Part shown: piece by piece, positions 24,725 through 36,955 of the stretch
How positions within the stretch are numbered: the stretch's first letter is position 1
How the letters are laid out: every line of letters starts with the position of its first letter
Source of the DNA: Branchiostoma floridae
Lineage: Eukaryota; Chordata; Leptocardii; Amphioxiformes; Branchiostomatidae
Reading direction: 5' to 3'
DNA length: 64,000 bases
NCBI RefSeq assembly: GCF_000003815.2
Contig: NC_049979.1
Span: 2,815,353 to 2,879,352, forward strand
Notes under the pieces: generated by a model
Told to the model about the DNA's origin: nothing
The model's input: the letters and a program-made list of their open reading frames with translations, nothing else
Database searches by the model: none
Translations under genes and position numbers: made by a program

Positions 24725-25075
24725 CAGGGTTGTAGCCAGCACCCGTCCTTCTGTCCTTTGACGGAATTTTGCAGCTGGGGATGGGGAAAAAATTTGCCCA
24801 TTCCGTCTTGTGTGACGGACAAAAATCGTTATGTAAAGATATAAAACTGTCTCCCTTGTGTAATCTTTTTACCAAAACAGATTCCATTAAACAGCTTAGT
24901 GTAGCAGCAAAATTTGCACCTCAAAATGCAGGAAATAGACTTTCAGAGGGTCTAGATTTCCAAATTTTCCGGGGATGAATGCCCCACGACCCCCAAAGAC
25001 ATCTCGCACCTAGGGCGCTCAATACGATTCAAAATCAAGGGGGCGGAAAATGATTGCAGGCTGGCTACAACCCTG
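24725..25075. mobile_element. MITE with CAGGGTTGTAGCCAGC ends
   Basis: CAGGGTTGTAGCCAGC at the left and GCTGGCTACAACCCTG at the right are exact inverted copies bounding 351 bases, a typical hAT-like end. The interior contains the shared 'AAAATGCAGGAAAT ... CAAATTTTCCGGGG' module described in the findings. Confidence 0.75.
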
Positions 25076-25539
25076 ATTGCATACCTTTAAATTTACCTAG
25101 TCCCATCCTCATGTCTGAGGGTCGGGACTATGGTAGCATCCAGTATCAGGCTCTTCCACTCACTCCGTTTCTGGCCCTGCGGGAACACTCTGTCAGTGAA
25201 AGAACAAGTCAGTACGTGTACTTCTTAAAATCTACATGTAGATTTGCACAATGGTTCATATTCACCACTATGTTGTACAGTGACTTACAGTAGATCTTGA
25301 CGCTTTTTGAGTGTTTTTTTTGTTTTCTCAGTAGTTACCTCTCGGTAATAACATAAATGTGTTTCCTATGACACCCGTGCTACAGTATTGTGTAGCAAGT
25401 TTAAAGCGCCCTAAAACCTCTCTTTCCTTGCTCCCACCAAATAAAACCACTGCAAAGGTAAATTGATTCACAGTAACATAATACTGTAAAATGTAGATGG
25501 TCCCTTGGTAGTACGTATTTAGCTCTAGGACAGAAAAGG

Positions 25540-26370
25540 CTGACAGTTTCAAAGGATTTGTGTGACCATTCTCTAGTCTTTGTCAGTGGTACAGGGCAGG
25601 ATACAGGTACAAGGCATGTATTCTTCACTACACTGTTACCCTTCCCATGCTCTCTCCTGAATCTATTTAGCTGCAGAATATGATATGCTACAGGCTGGGC
25701 ACTTCCAAAGGACTTGCGTGTCCATTCTGTCATCTTTGTCAGTATTTCTATATAGTCTTATGCAGTATACAAGCTCACTACAGTCTACACTGCTAACCAG
25801 TCCCTTGCTGAATAACGTCTGTGGAAAAGGACTGCCTAATAGTATACAGAACTGACAGTTTCAAAGGATTTGTGTATCCATTCTGTGTAGTCTTTGTCAG
25901 TATTTCCATAGTCTTGGGTGGTACAGACTGCACTGCTAACCGTTTCCTTGCTGATTAACGTCTATGGATCCGAAAAGGACTGCCTATACAGAAATGACAG
26001 TTTCAAAGGATTTGTGCTACCGTTCTGTATAGTCTGTCAGTATTTTCATAGTCTTTTACTACTCTTAGATATAGTACACAACCTCACTCCAGACTACACT
26101 GCTAACCATTCCCTTTCTGAATAACGTCCGTGGGATGTATTTAGCTCGGGAAAAGGATCGCCAATATACAGAAATGACAGTTTCAAAGGATTTGTGCGAC
26201 CATTCTGTGTAGACAAGTCTTTGTCAGTATTTCCATAGTCATAGGTGGTACAGACTGGACCACTAACTAGCCCCTTGCTGAATAACGTCCATGGGATGTA
26301 TTTAGCTCCGGAAAAGGATCGCCAATATACAGAAATGACAGTTTCAAAGGATTTGTGGGACCGTTCTGTG
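25540..26370. repeat. Diverged tandem repeat, about 150-180 bp x 6
   Basis: The motif 'GACAGTTTCAAAGGATTTGT' followed by 'CATTCTGTGTAGTCTTTGTC' occurs at about 25544, 25700 (diverged), 25850, 25995, 26175 and 26335. Each unit also has 'TTGCTGAATAACGTC' and 'GGAAAAGGA' stretches. It lies deep in intron 1 and shows no exon likeness that I can see. Confidence 0.75.
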
Positions 26371-26689
26371 TAGTCTTTGTCAGCAGTACAGGGCAGTAAA
26401 CAAGGCCTCTATTCTTGTGGCAGGTATCAGTTGAGCAGGTCTGTTGTGGCCAGTGAAAGTGAGATGGTGGGTAAACAAAGGCTGAGCTCGCCTCAGAGAG
26501 AGCAGGGTTTCTGAACTGTACAGGACGGAGTGGGGTGGGCTTTGTTATGCTGATTTTCAACTGCTTGGGTTTGATAAATATGTGAACGCAGTTTAGTCTT
26601 CAGGGCTCGGAATTGATATCATGATGTACCACCTTGGGACTTGTACAGACTATTTCTGGACCAATTATTCTTTAATGATTGTCTATTAT

Positions 26690-27017
26690 CAGGGCTCAAA
26701 ATACTTTTTTCTGCATACCTGCACTGGTGCAGGTGGCATTGAAAATTACCTGCACCAGACAAATTTTACCTGCACCACTCTGAATTTAGGAAGTATGGAT
26801 CATACTGAAATTGTTCAGGAACCATTGTATACTTAATAGGTGGTAACAATCAATGCAGCTAATAACAATCCACATGCACCTACACCATAGGATATTTATG
26901 TATAAAACCCAGTACATGGACCAGTGCAGGCAAGGTGCAGGTAGGCACCAGAAATACCTGCACAGCTCCATTTTTACCTGCACTAACCTGCATATGCAGG
27001 TGGTATTTTGAGCCCTG
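26690..27017 (+). mobile_element. AGGGCTCGAAA-type MITE, copy C (best preserved)
   Basis: CAGGGCTCAAAATACTTTT starts it and GGTATTTTGAGCCCTG ends it. It contains four 'ACCTGCAC' motifs and the common interior; 328 bases. Confidence 0.75.
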
Positions 27018-27269
27018 AGTATATACAGGGCTGTCTCCAGCTTTAGATTATTTTTTCCAGCCCGCTCTTTGTTTGGGAGCCCATGTTGTGAATTTTCATT
27101 GTAATGTTCTGTCATTTTGAGCTTACATTTTCATCAATTTCAAATAGAGAATTGCATTTCGAAATTTTTGTCCCAGCAAGCAGACTTGGGAGTTATAATA
27201 TGGCTGGATACCAGGCTACAGTATTTGCAGAGAGCACAGAAGAGACTCGGGAACCATAATACAGCTAGA

Positions 27270-27702
27270 TACCAGGCCAGGCCAGTGCATTTTAGTGTAG
27301 TGGACTACTACGCTAAAATTCGTGACCACTACGCTAAAATCGATCCACTACGCTAATTTTTAACTAGTGTAGTGGTGTTTTGCTATCACTAGCTTGTTCA
27401 ACAATGTCTAATCAATGTCTGAACAATGAAAAATGATTATCTTGTAAAGAAATGACAGGAAAATATGCTTTGCTGTGTTGTCATAACATAACATAATCAG
27501 CCTTTAAACATTGGTGGCCGTCAACAATGATATGCCATTCAAAACTGACCAAAAAATCATAACATGTGATGAGTGCCAAATTTAACTTTTACATTGTCAA
27601 AATCTTAGCGTGGAAGGGCCAAGACCCCCCTTCCACACCAATCTCCTTATTGGTTACCTCGGTACCATGCCAGTCCCACTACGCTAAAATTAAATCCTGG
27701 CT
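27270..27702. mobile_element. Probable MITE with repeated ACTACGCTAAAAT motifs
   Basis: Near the left end ATTTTAGTGTAGTGGAC is followed by three 'CCACTACGCTAAAAT'-type copies. Near the right end CCCACTACGCTAAAATT is the inverse of the left. The motif resembles the 'ACGCTTTACGCTAAATT' arrays in the element at 44330. Exact ends uncertain. Confidence 0.45.
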
Positions 27703-27723
27703 AGAACCCTGCAGTCTAACACT

Positions 27724-28197
27724 TACTCTCCAAGCAGAGGTTGATTCGCATAGATATAGTAGTAGTCGGAAAAAGTGGAGCATCTGTGTAATTTTTCCGA
27801 CTACTACTTATATCTTAGGCACGATCTAGACACGTTTTTTCCAGATATCGGCGAGCCAACAACCTCTCGCCGACAGCTTTTTTTCAGCGTCTAGATGGAA
27901 CTGCAATATCGCCGTCAAGATATCGGGAAAATTTCTCCTGAAAGGTCCGGACCATTCGTACGATACCTTACCGATAGCTTAGCAGGGGCCCCCGACAGCT
28001 TCGCGCGCGTGTAGATGCTTCCCGACTTCGGGATGGCTCATTAGCATATAATGCCATTTGGAAAATCGCGCTATATGTTTATGACTGCAAGCGCCATGGG
28101 TGTCTGGCCCCCTACGTTCTAGATCCCTCCCGACATCTCCACAGATATCGGTAAAAACTGTGTGTAGATTGGGCCTCAACCTCTGCTTGGAGAATAG
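27724..28197. mobile_element. hAT-like MITE with exact 8-bp target duplication
   Basis: Left end TACTCTCCAAGCAGAGGTTGA and right end (inverse of CTATTCTCCAAGCAGAGG). Flanked on both sides by CTAACACT (27716-27723 and 28198-28205). An 8-base duplication fits hAT-type insertion. The interior holds a hairpin (AGATATAGTAGTAGTCGG with its inverse near 27800) and a further inner inverted pair (GCACGATCTAGACACG near 27819 with its relative near 28170), perhaps a nested element. 474 bases, no coding. Confidence 0.85.
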
Positions 28198-28295
28198 CTA
28201 ACACTCAGGTCACAGTGACCTGTTTTCCAGCTAGCCCATGGCAACAGTTGCTCCCTGCTGAGTAAAGAGACACTAGCCAGGATGGCACCTTAGCT

Positions 28296-28434
28296 TAATC
28301 TCCAAGCAGATCCTACGGTGCCATAAGATAGCATCAAAGCTGGCCAGGGACTATACCCGGCTAAGGTAGTCAAACGGGCACCGGAGGGGAGTTTGATACT
28401 ATACATAACGCACCGTGGATCTGGTTCGAGATTA
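28296..28434. mobile_element. Short MITE with 9-bp direct flanks
   Basis: TAATCTCCAAGCAGATCC and the inverse of TAATCTCGAACCAGATCC bound 139 bases, followed inward by ACGGTG pairs. The flanks are ACCTTAGCT at 28287-28295 and again at 28435-28443. Same family as 54402-54566. Confidence 0.8.
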
Positions 28435-28578
28435 ACCTTAGCTGTCTGGAAAATGTAACACTTACTGTTCACTTGTCTTGTCTCCTCTCCTGGTGACATG
28501 ATGTCCAGATGTTGTCCCTTCATACAGAACTTTCACACAGCTCGTTCAATAGCCATATATGATACATTAATACATATC

Positions 28579-28960
28579 TAGGGCTGCATGGGTACCGGTA
28601 CACCGCGGTACAAAACCATTTTTTTTCTTATTTGACCGGTCTGGAAAAAACGGACCAGAAAAAATTCAGTGGACCGGATGTTGGAACTTACAGATTATAT
28701 GATCAGTCATTCACACGTTTAGGGGCTTACCGGTGGAAGAAAATAACAAGGGAGAAGCAGAGTAGAGTCTATAGTAATTTCTACCAAGTTTTACAGTCAA
28801 TCGTATAAAGGCAGTTAGCCTTGTAGGATTTTAAAACGCCAGTGGGAGTCAAATACTCCACAAAAAACAGATTTCTTTGTAGCGAAATGGACCATTATTT
28901 TGTGCATCGTCCTCTGGACCAGAACCGGACCTGATTTTGTTGTATGGGTACCCACCCCTA
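28579..28960. mobile_element. hAT-like MITE with exact TACATATC duplication
   Basis: The element begins TAGGGCTGCATGGGTACC and ends GGGTACCCACCCCTA. It is flanked by TACATATC at 28571-28578 and 28961-28968. The interior has CCGGTCTGG and related palindromic pieces. A related end (TAGGGGTGGGTACCAG) lies at 51222. Confidence 0.85.
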
Positions 28961-29262
28961 TACATATCCAATAGAATTTTATACATGGAATGAATTTTTG
29001 GGTGTAACATCAGTTGATGATCAGACATTTTATATACTCCAAGGATCATTTTACGTGTACTTGAGCTTCTGTCAGACTGACCAACAAGCAGTTGGTCCTA
29101 AAACTGAAAATCCTGAAGTAACCTTACATTAGGGCTGTTGAGTGTGAGTTATAATTAAGGCCATGTATATTATGTCTAACTAAGTAAGAGGTAATATGAT
29201 TACCTAGTCTTTGTTGCAGGGTGAAATGTTGATGAATTGTACCGGTAGATGTAGAAAAAGTT

Positions 29263-29391
29263 TACTCTCCAAGCAGAGGTTAGGCTCCGGCCAAGACTGT
29301 GAGACATCAAGAAACAGTACAAAACAGAAAGCCCGATAAAAACGACCAAAAAAAACAAACAGCCGGAGCCTAACCTCTGCTTGAAGGTGAG
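29263..29391. mobile_element. Short MITE with long inverted ends
   Basis: CTCTCCAAGCAGAGGTTAGG plus CTCCGGC (from 29266) is repeated inverted at the right (GCCGGAGCCTAACCTCTGC from 29362). About 27 bases pair with two mismatches. Confidence 0.75.
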
Positions 29392-29774
29392 AAGAGACAT
29401 CATACTCAGTGGGGAAATATCTTCAGGGGACATTCATTCTTCTTAAAGGATCATAACATGGAACGTAGAAAAAGAGCAGTATTGTAATAATTTCCTTGAT
29501 GCAAAGTCTGTCTCCTTCTGTACATGTGTTGTGTCCTGGTTTTGAGACCATGATTCAGGACTCATGATTAGTTGTCGAATGAAATGGTGGAAACTATAAG
29601 AGGATTAGCTCCCAGCATGCTGTAATTATGCAGCTTTTAACAAGCCTATCTTTTAAACCCTTAGAGAGTCGTGAAGTGTTCTAATGTATATCATTACCCA
29701 TAATCGTGGGGAGAGCCGTGTTTGTTAGCAGAGAGAGCCCACCTGGTCCATAGTGTGCGTACTTACTATGAGAG

Positions 29775-30308
29775 AGAGAGAGAGAAAGAGAGAAATGGTT
29801 TATTGGATTAAAAAACTGTTGCAGCCTAACGGCTGAATTGCAATTTTGTACAATGATCACAAATTTCACATATACGTATATATACACTATATATATTTTT
29901 GTATACAACATATCAAATACGCTATACTGACATGTCCGATTCCTTTAAAAAACACTACAAGTTTTCATTGAGGAGTCTGACGCAATAGGGGAGAGTGCTG
30001 TTACTCAACCGGGACGTCCTACATTTGAAACTGGTGAAGCTGGCATTATTTCTTAAAGTTCTGTTGTGGACATCCCCCCGCCGCAATGGGAGCCATGAAC
30101 TGTATCTGCTAGAGTTCGCAAGAGATTGCGCATATCTAAGACATAGAATGTCCCTTCTAGAGTCCAGACGACTGAGTCCTGTTGTGCGCAGAGCAGACTC
30201 ACAGCTGACGTAATCTGGTCCCAGTATGATCCTCAGGGCTCTCTTCTGGACGCGCTCTATGGTACAACAGTGCACACATGTACATGCACATGTGAATCCC
30301 TCTAGCAC
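29775..30308 (-). pseudogene. LINE fragment: end of a reverse transcriptase and 3' tail
   Basis: On the minus strand a frame ending near 29955 contains ERVQKRALRIILGPDY, then ALRTTGLSRLDSRRDILCLR and LPYCVRLLN. This is the order seen after the polymerase domain in CR1- or Jockey-like non-LTR retrotransposons. The downstream tail (29775-29950) holds a 'GCCGTTAGGCTGCAAC' stretch, AATAAACCATTT and a (TCTC)n run, as expected for such a 3' end. The 5' part is missing beyond about 30260, so it is dead. Confidence 0.75.
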
Positions 30309-30499
30309 AGATGTAACTGTGGGTTAGCCTGGGTTCCAGGCTGCTTCCAGGGCCTAGACTAGAATACTGCCCAACTTTTGCTTTTTTTCCATCCCCTGTA
30401 ATATTCCCAACCTCACTAATTAGATGATTGTTTATGGACTAGGTGAGGTGAGGTGCTTATGGAGATTTAATGAATGGGGCCCTAATGATGATGAGCTTT

Positions 30500-30790
30500 T
30501 TGATTGATTGATTGATTTTATTTTTGCACTTTAAAAATGATACATACAGAAAATTATAGAATACAACAGAACGTGCAAGGGGGGAGAAAAAAGCCATGTG
30601 GCTTATACAAACTCTCCCCCCGTCAAAATATACAAATCATGATACAATTAAATGGTCATGAAGATTATACATCGAACAATAATAAACCAAGTGAAAATAA
30701 TATAACTCAGTGATCATACACAACGTTACAATTAATCTTAACATCAAAAACTGAAATTAGACAAAACTAAACATGATCAACAGATCATAA
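30500..30790 (-). mobile_element. Probable LINE 3' end
   Basis: TGATTGATTGATTG then TTTTATTTTTGCACT on the plus strand reads, on the minus strand, as an AT-rich tail ending in a short tandem repeat, with a 'CTTTTTTCTCCCCCC' stretch upstream. This pattern resembles 3' ends of LINE copies; no coding part is left. Confidence 0.35.
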
Positions 30791-30793
30791 AGG

Positions 30794-31403
30794 CAGGGTT
30801 GGACAAGTCCAATAGTCCGATTTTCCTGGGCAAGTAAAAGTGACAATCAATTGAAAGTGACGATCGGGCGAGCGCATGTCCTGCCCTACTTGCCCGATCA
30901 GCCAGGAGTGCACCTCCTTCCCACTTAAGTCCTGAGTGCTGAGGCTTTTGTTGTTGTTTTCCCCCGTTTCACTGTCAACTTAACCCTGAAACTGCCAGAG
31001 TTCCAGCCCTATAAAATGCTATTAGTTCCAGGGTTAGCCGCTAACCTCCGAAAAGAGACCCCCGAACAAGGCTGAAGTCCCTAACTTCCGGAGTTTGTGC
31101 GCTACAGGCGCGGAAAGCTGCTACTTCGGGGGAATACGCTTTCCCGGTTATAACCGTGCACGGCACACAGGACATGTGTACATGTATGTGTGCCGGATAT
31201 ATCCGGGTTTGGCAGTTTAAGGGTTAAGAGACACAAAAACCTCTGAAATGGTCTTAGCTATCGAGTCTGTTCCCGTAATAATTATGTTTGTAAACAACTT
31301 TTATACCCGCAAAAAAATATGACATTTTAATTTCGGGTAAGTGAACAGTTGGTTCGGGCAAGTCAATTTTTAATGTGACTTTTAGAAAACCTGTCCAACT
31401 CCT
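30794..31403. mobile_element. Probable hAT-like element, CAGGGTTGGACAAGT ends
   Basis: CAGGGTTGGACAAGTCC at the left and AACCTGTCCAACTCCTG at the right are imperfect inverted copies. GGGCAAGT motifs lie inside both ends (30830 and about 31345). No exact target duplication found. No transposase frame. Confidence 0.5.
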
Positions 31404-32387
31404 GTGTAAGCCCTGGAGCCGAGGAGTTGGCCTGTGTTGGCCCTCAGGAAAGAGTCTGTTTTCCAGGCTAGAGCTGTGGGCGTGAGCCGAGTGTTCCATT
31501 GTTGGGAGATGTAAAGGGATATTATGTATGCACCAGCCTCCATCTGTGGTGCCAGTGTGTGTGTGCTGCATGTCCACTGTACATCCCTCCCTCCTAAACA
31601 CTGCTTTCTGTCGGTGTTCTGGTGGATCTCTTCCTCCCAAGCCTGGCTGAATATTGGTGAGTGTTTGTCTCGTGTTGATGGGATGTGATGGTAGGGTTTT
31701 AGGTGGGGTAATTCTGTGAGGACGGCCTATGTCGGGTCACCCCGGCTCCCTGCCTGGCACATCTGTGTGTGAGTGTGTGTGCATGATTAAACATTGCGGA
31801 GGTGCCATAAGGTTTCGCCGGTTGCTCGGGGAAAATCTGAGATCTGGACATAAGTCAGCAGTTGAGAGATGTAAACCCCCTTTGATTCTCTTAACGTATT
31901 TGTCATGTAGAGCATGAAAATGATTCAGGAGGAGTACATAATGTATTGGGGATGACTGTATTTTAAACTGCCCTTTTTGTCTTCTATTCTCCTATTTCGT
32001 TTCACCAGGAGAAACCCTGATACAATTTGTGCTGATGTTGTAGTAACTACAAGGTTGCTATCTGCTGTGGATGTCGTCTTATTCATAAACAGTTGTTTGT
32101 GTGGATATGGCATTGTACAGCTGATTCTTCCCTCTCTGTATTCTGGGGCGTCAGGCGATGCCACTGCCATGATCGTAATTCATCCTGTCCCTGGCACGTG
32201 GTCGGGAATATTCGGGCAGGAATGCAGCCGTGTTTGTTATGTGTGTGTAGAGGCGAAAATGCATGAATGATGGTAATTATAATCATGTTCGTTGCACTGG
32301 CGGGCTCAATGTGTAGTTTAGGTTTGGCTTATATTTGTTAGTACAGGTACTGTTGTACATTGTACTTATATGATATGAGAATGATAT

Positions 32388-32416
32388 TGTTTGTTTGTTT
32401 GTTTGTTTGTTTGTTT
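32388..32416. repeat. (TTTG)n microsatellite
   Basis: Seven TTTG units. Confidence 0.85.
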
Positions 32417-33269
32417 AAACCTTTGTTTATTCATGAGAATCTCTTATCTGCCCACTGGCTGCTTTTCATTGAGATCATGAGGGACGAGTTAAGGGTCAGA
32501 TAAAATACGTAATAGATATACAGTTTACATTATATTATATAACTTGCATGTTCTTGTCCATGTGGGTTGAATGCAGTACTTATACTTGTATTACATCAAA
32601 GACTTAAGATAATGTATATAAGAGACATAATGTTGATAGTAGACATAAACTGTAAAGTGTCCCTGAGTGAGTTTATATGATTATGGACTTTGTTTTGCTG
32701 CATTATTTTTTTCAAATCCAACATCCAAAAGGTTAAATTGATGCTGCCCACTCTACAAAGGAAAGGCCATACTTAACGTCTCTGTTACGCAAGTCTTGAC
32801 GCATTTTCGGCTCATTTCTGGATAGTCTGGACTGTGATTGTTCATCAGTGCTGGCTGACATTTAGATGATCTCGCAGGTGATATCAGATTAAAGTTGCCA
32901 TGGCAACATGATGAAGGTGAAAAATGAAGAATTGTCCTCCGACCTGTCCCACTTCTCTGTGGTAATTTCCTCGTCAGTCAGCTCGTTTCCTGTATGACGA
33001 TCTTTAGAGTTTTGGTGTCGCAGCAAGATGATTTCTTGCTTCATGGATTGAGATACTGAAATAGAAGCCTTAGGACAACATGAATTACAAGGCCAGAGGG
33101 GAAAGTTTTGTAAAGAGAAAGTGACCTGGTATTAATCTCAAAGTAGTTTGACTCACTGAATATCTAGCTTTAGGCAAGTGGGAGTGAAATCGACAGGAGA
33201 GTCCGAACGAACGCATGATCAGTAGGTCCTAAAACTAACCAACCCCGACAGCCAAGTACCCATGATATT

Positions 33270-33480
33270 TAAGGACTTTGACTTTATTGACTTTGACTTT
33301 ATTCAGATCCACTTTTAGCTATTACAACATTATGTTGCCAGCTATTCTTCCAGTGGTCTACATAAAATACATTAATACACGCACAACATTATATACATAC
33401 AAAACATAATATGTACATTGCAAACTATACAACTGAGAGAAAAACAAGTTCATTTAGTAACTGTGTTCCAGTGGCAAGCC
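33270..33480 (-). mobile_element. Probable LINE 3' end
   Basis: Two 'TTTGACTTTATT' units start it and a stretch with 'GCTATTACAACATTATGTTG' follows, so that on the minus strand it ends in AATAAAG repeats, as LINE tails do. No coding part left. Confidence 0.35.
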
Positions 33481-34834
33481 ATACGGTCTGAAGTGTAATT
33501 CAAACATCAGGGTGGCAGGGCTGGCAGTTTGCCGGGGTGCGTCTGGTGCGAAATGTTAAATTATGCCCTCAATGTTCAACTGGGAACTGTGCCAGCTCAA
33601 AATTGGAACAACCCAGGTCATGAAAGGGGTAATTTCCACATATTACTGTCAAGCTAGAAATGTTCGCAGTGGTTTTATGTTGGTACTGGTTTCCATTGTA
33701 TAACCACTGAAGTATAGAATTGGTTTGACTGTAAAGTTAACTTAGAATACAGTACAAACTTTCTTTTCCCTGCTACCACAAAGTAGCACCCCATTAAAAT
33801 AATGGAATTAATCGTTTCACTGGTGCAACAAGCAGCACTGGGCCCATACCGCTATCAAGGACATTGTTGTCAATAGAACTTGGTGTATTAGACGTGGTCA
33901 GGTAAGTCATGGTGGTGGTTTTGGTCTTTTTCATCTTCTTCTCATTTTGGATGTTTACTTGTATTTTCAACATGCTATAGCAAAGCAAATTGTGTTTGTG
34001 TGTGGGGAAGGTGTACCATCTTTTAGAAGTGACATAAAATGTGGATCTCGTGTTTAAGGATGCTTAGTGGAGAAGGGCTTTTAACCCTCTATGAAAACAT
34101 ACCCTGCCTCTGAAAGTAACAGTAAGGGAACTTAATTGCTGCCCTATGTGCCACTAGATACTACAAGGGTGCGAAAAAATAAACAAACCATATTTTCATG
34201 CATCACTAAACTAGCTGTACAACACTCCCAGGTGTTACTATGTCCAGGTTATACCTGGGTCACTGAGCAGGATCTAGTTATTAGTGTAGCTGTTGTAATT
34301 TCTGCACTCACTTTACTGTGGGAATCACAAGGTGCTGCGTTTCCCAAAGGAGCGGTGAGCAGCTCGAATTTCACTCGGAAATGTGATAAGACGTCAGCCA
34401 AGTGTCTTCTTCATTGCTGCGTACTTTCTCCCTGACCTTGAAGAAATGCCGAGATTTTGAGATAAGATGTTCCCTTGAAGAATTGAGGGACTTGTTGCAT
34501 TGGCTGTCTCTGCATGCTGTGGTCTTTTTCACGGTTGAGTAAATAACCAATTCAGTTCTGATTTAATAGGATTTACTGATGAACCTTGCTTTAATATACA
34601 ATATTTCTGATATGATTGGTCATGTATCGTCCATTAAGGTTTGTCTGCCAGGTTTCATGATACATGTATATCTGTGACTTTGAAAAACAGTGTGTATGAG
34701 AGATCTCTAGCACCCCAGGTACGATTTATATGTGCAGGAGTGCATTATAGATGTACTGGGAGACGTTGCGTTGGGGATGTCTTCGGATGCATTTTTCAGG
34801 AAGGCGGGTAAATGTGAACTGGCACATATAATTG

Positions 34835-35199
34835 TTAAAGGCAACCTAAGCAATATTACAGCGTCAAAGTGGAAATATTCTGAATAAGGCAATCTTCATG
34901 ATATTGACATCTGCTGCACTGTATTCTCACATTTACAGCATAATTTGATACTTTGAGTGGTTAAAAACAGCCCAGAGACAAGTTGCACGATGATATTCCT
35001 TATTATTGTACCCCCCAAAAATAAGGACTTGATCTGGAATCCTTGTGCAACTCATTCCCGCGCTGTTTTTAACGGCTCAATTTATGAAATAATGATGTAA
35101 ATGTGCTAAAATAGTGCATTAGATGTCAATATCATACAGACTGCCATATTCAGAATATTTCCACTCTTAACAATATGATATTGCTTAGGTTGCCTTTAA
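34835..35199. mobile_element. Fold-back MITE, TTAAAGGCAACCTAAGC ends
   Basis: TTAAAGGCAACCTAAGCAAT at the left and ATTGCTTAGGTTGCCTTTAA at the right. Pairing continues inward (GTGGAAATATTCTGAAT with ATTCAGAATATTTCCAC, GATATTGACATCT with AGATGTCAATATC), so most of the 365 bases form one palindrome. Confidence 0.8.
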
Positions 35200-35514
35200 T
35201 ATCAAAGGTTACTTGTAAGTGGGACACTGTTCCACTGAGGCATTTGTGTCTTCTGCTCAGTCGTAGCCTGGAGGCTACAGTACAGGCATTGTTACATTGT
35301 GTACAACACTATACTATAGATGTGTATGATGGTATCATGCCTTCATTTACTGTATGCTCTTTTGTCCATTCTGCTCTCAGCCTTTTGGTCCAAGGATTTA
35401 GGGGTAACGAAGTGGATGGCATCATATTACATGGCTACATTGTTTCTATAATACCAGAAGTTGATATTATCATAATGATATCATGATTTTTCGGCATCCT
35501 TGAGTTGTCGATCA

Positions 35515-35895
35515 AAATAGTAAACTCTCACATTAACTTGATTTGTTTGTAGAGTTGTGACAAAATTGCCTCTGCAGTTCTGAAAAACTTCTTAAGATTA
35601 CAGAGCTAAAAATGGAAAGATGTAATAGAGTTGTCCATCATATATAGTAGAACTTTCACATCAACTTGATTTTTCTGTATAGATATGATAAAATTGCCTC
35701 TGCAGTTCTGAAAAAAATATTCTGAGATTGCAGAGCTAAAAATGGAAGGATGTAAGAAAGTTGTCCATCATATATAGTGGGACTTTCACATTAACTTGAT
35801 TTATATCTATAGCTGTGATAAAATTGCCGTTGCAGTTCTGAAAAAAATATTGTTAGATTGCTGAGCTAAAAATGGAAGAATGTAATAAGAAAGTG
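35515..35895. repeat. Tandem repeat, about 126 bp x 3
   Basis: Three units share 'CACATTAACTTGATTT', 'AAAATTGCCTCTGCAGTTCT' and 'GAGCTAAAAATGGAA'. Each contains a CCTCTGCAG splice-acceptor-like motif. It lies 1 kb before AKAP6 exon 2 but has no likeness to that exon. Confidence 0.8.
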
Positions 35896-36660
35896 TGTCC
35901 ATGTTTTTCAGTGGGTGGTCGGGCTTGATTTAACCCAGGACGACCCCTCAGGCTATGTACTATAATTATAAAGCTTGTGTTTTACCTGCGTCGCCAGGTG
36001 CCCAGTGGGTTTGTTTGTGGTCCTCAGGTGTTCTCAGTAACCCTATCCTCCGTACTGACCAGAGTAGTCACGTACAGGTACCGGTTAAAGGTAGAGTGAA
36101 ATATTAGAACATTGTGTGGAGAACTTGTAGGCAATGTTTTAAGTTTTAGTGATGTATTGTAGTTTGTAAAATCCCTACTAAATGGGTCTACCATTATAAT
36201 GTTACAGACCCTCAATTGAAAGTGTTTGAAATGCTACACTACGGCTAACATAACATGTAATTAAGCTCTTTTTTGTAGTTACAATGTAACTTCTTCCTAG
36301 GTAATTTTAACATTACTTGTGGATAATCCTTCTTATGTAAAATTTTGTTTTTAAGTCTGATGTTTGATTGATCTTTTGAAGCTCAGACCAACATAAATGT
36401 TTTGATATATCTCCTGTACTGCCAGTCTCTAGGATTCCAGTGTTCCTGTCTGGATTTTCAAAGGCTACATTGTATAGCACACCATCATTGTGCATGAATC
36501 CAAGATTTCCATGCAGATTGTCCTGTTTAATTCTGTGTCATTAAACCACAGCTTTGAGTGTCTGTTTATTCGTTTGTTTTTTGTATGTTTTAAACAGGCT
36601 TGCTTGATCCAGGAACATAAGGTCCCTCTGTTAAATCTCCCTGCAGAAGAGTTGGAGGTT

Positions 36661-36955
36661 ATTTGTATGTTTACTGGTTTTGTTTGTATTTACAGAGGCT
36701 GCAGCACACAATACGTGAGCACAAGATCCCCGTGCAGGTGGCCCTGCAGGAGGATTTGTTTGTTTGTTTGTTTACTATTTGTGTTTGTATTTACAGAGGC
36801 TGCAGCACACGATACGCGAGCACAAGATCCCCGTGCAGGTGGCCCTGCAGAAGCATTTGTTTGTTTGTTTGTTTGTTTACTATTTGTGTTTGTATTTACA
36901 GAGGTTACAGCACACGATACGTGAGAACAAGATCCCCGTACAGGTTGCCCTGCAG
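36661..36955 (+). repeat. AKAP6: Triplicated acceptor edge of AKAP6 exon 2
   Basis: Three units of 101 to 105 bases. Each has a TTTG run, 'TTTGTATTTACAG' and 54 bases of exon start (RLQHTIRE(H/N)KIPVQVALQ). Exon-like starts are at 36696, 36797 and 36902; only the last continues into the full exon. The (TTTG)n length grows from unit 1 to unit 3. Confidence 0.9.

Larger units (their letters stand above)
9850..36901 (+). other. AKAP6: AKAP6 intron 1 (about 27 kb)
   Basis: Starts with GTATGT and ends TATTTACAG. I see no convincing exon of another gene. It holds MITEs, two probable MULE-like elements' worth of inverted repeats, LINE and SINE pieces, tandem repeats and an assembly gap, listed separately. 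Stretches where I recognise nothing include 9850-10680, 11810-13050, 14900-16540, 17460-18280, 19310-20070, 20450-21990, 22300-24000, 29400-29770, 31410-33270, 33480-34830 and 35900-36660. Long frames there (for example at 21537 and 15525) have no family I know. Confidence 0.6.

Noticed and set aside
36490-36924. 144-residue plus-strand frame rich in LFVCLFV
   Set aside because: It reads TTTG runs and out-of-frame exon copies; only the frame of exon 2 is meaningful.
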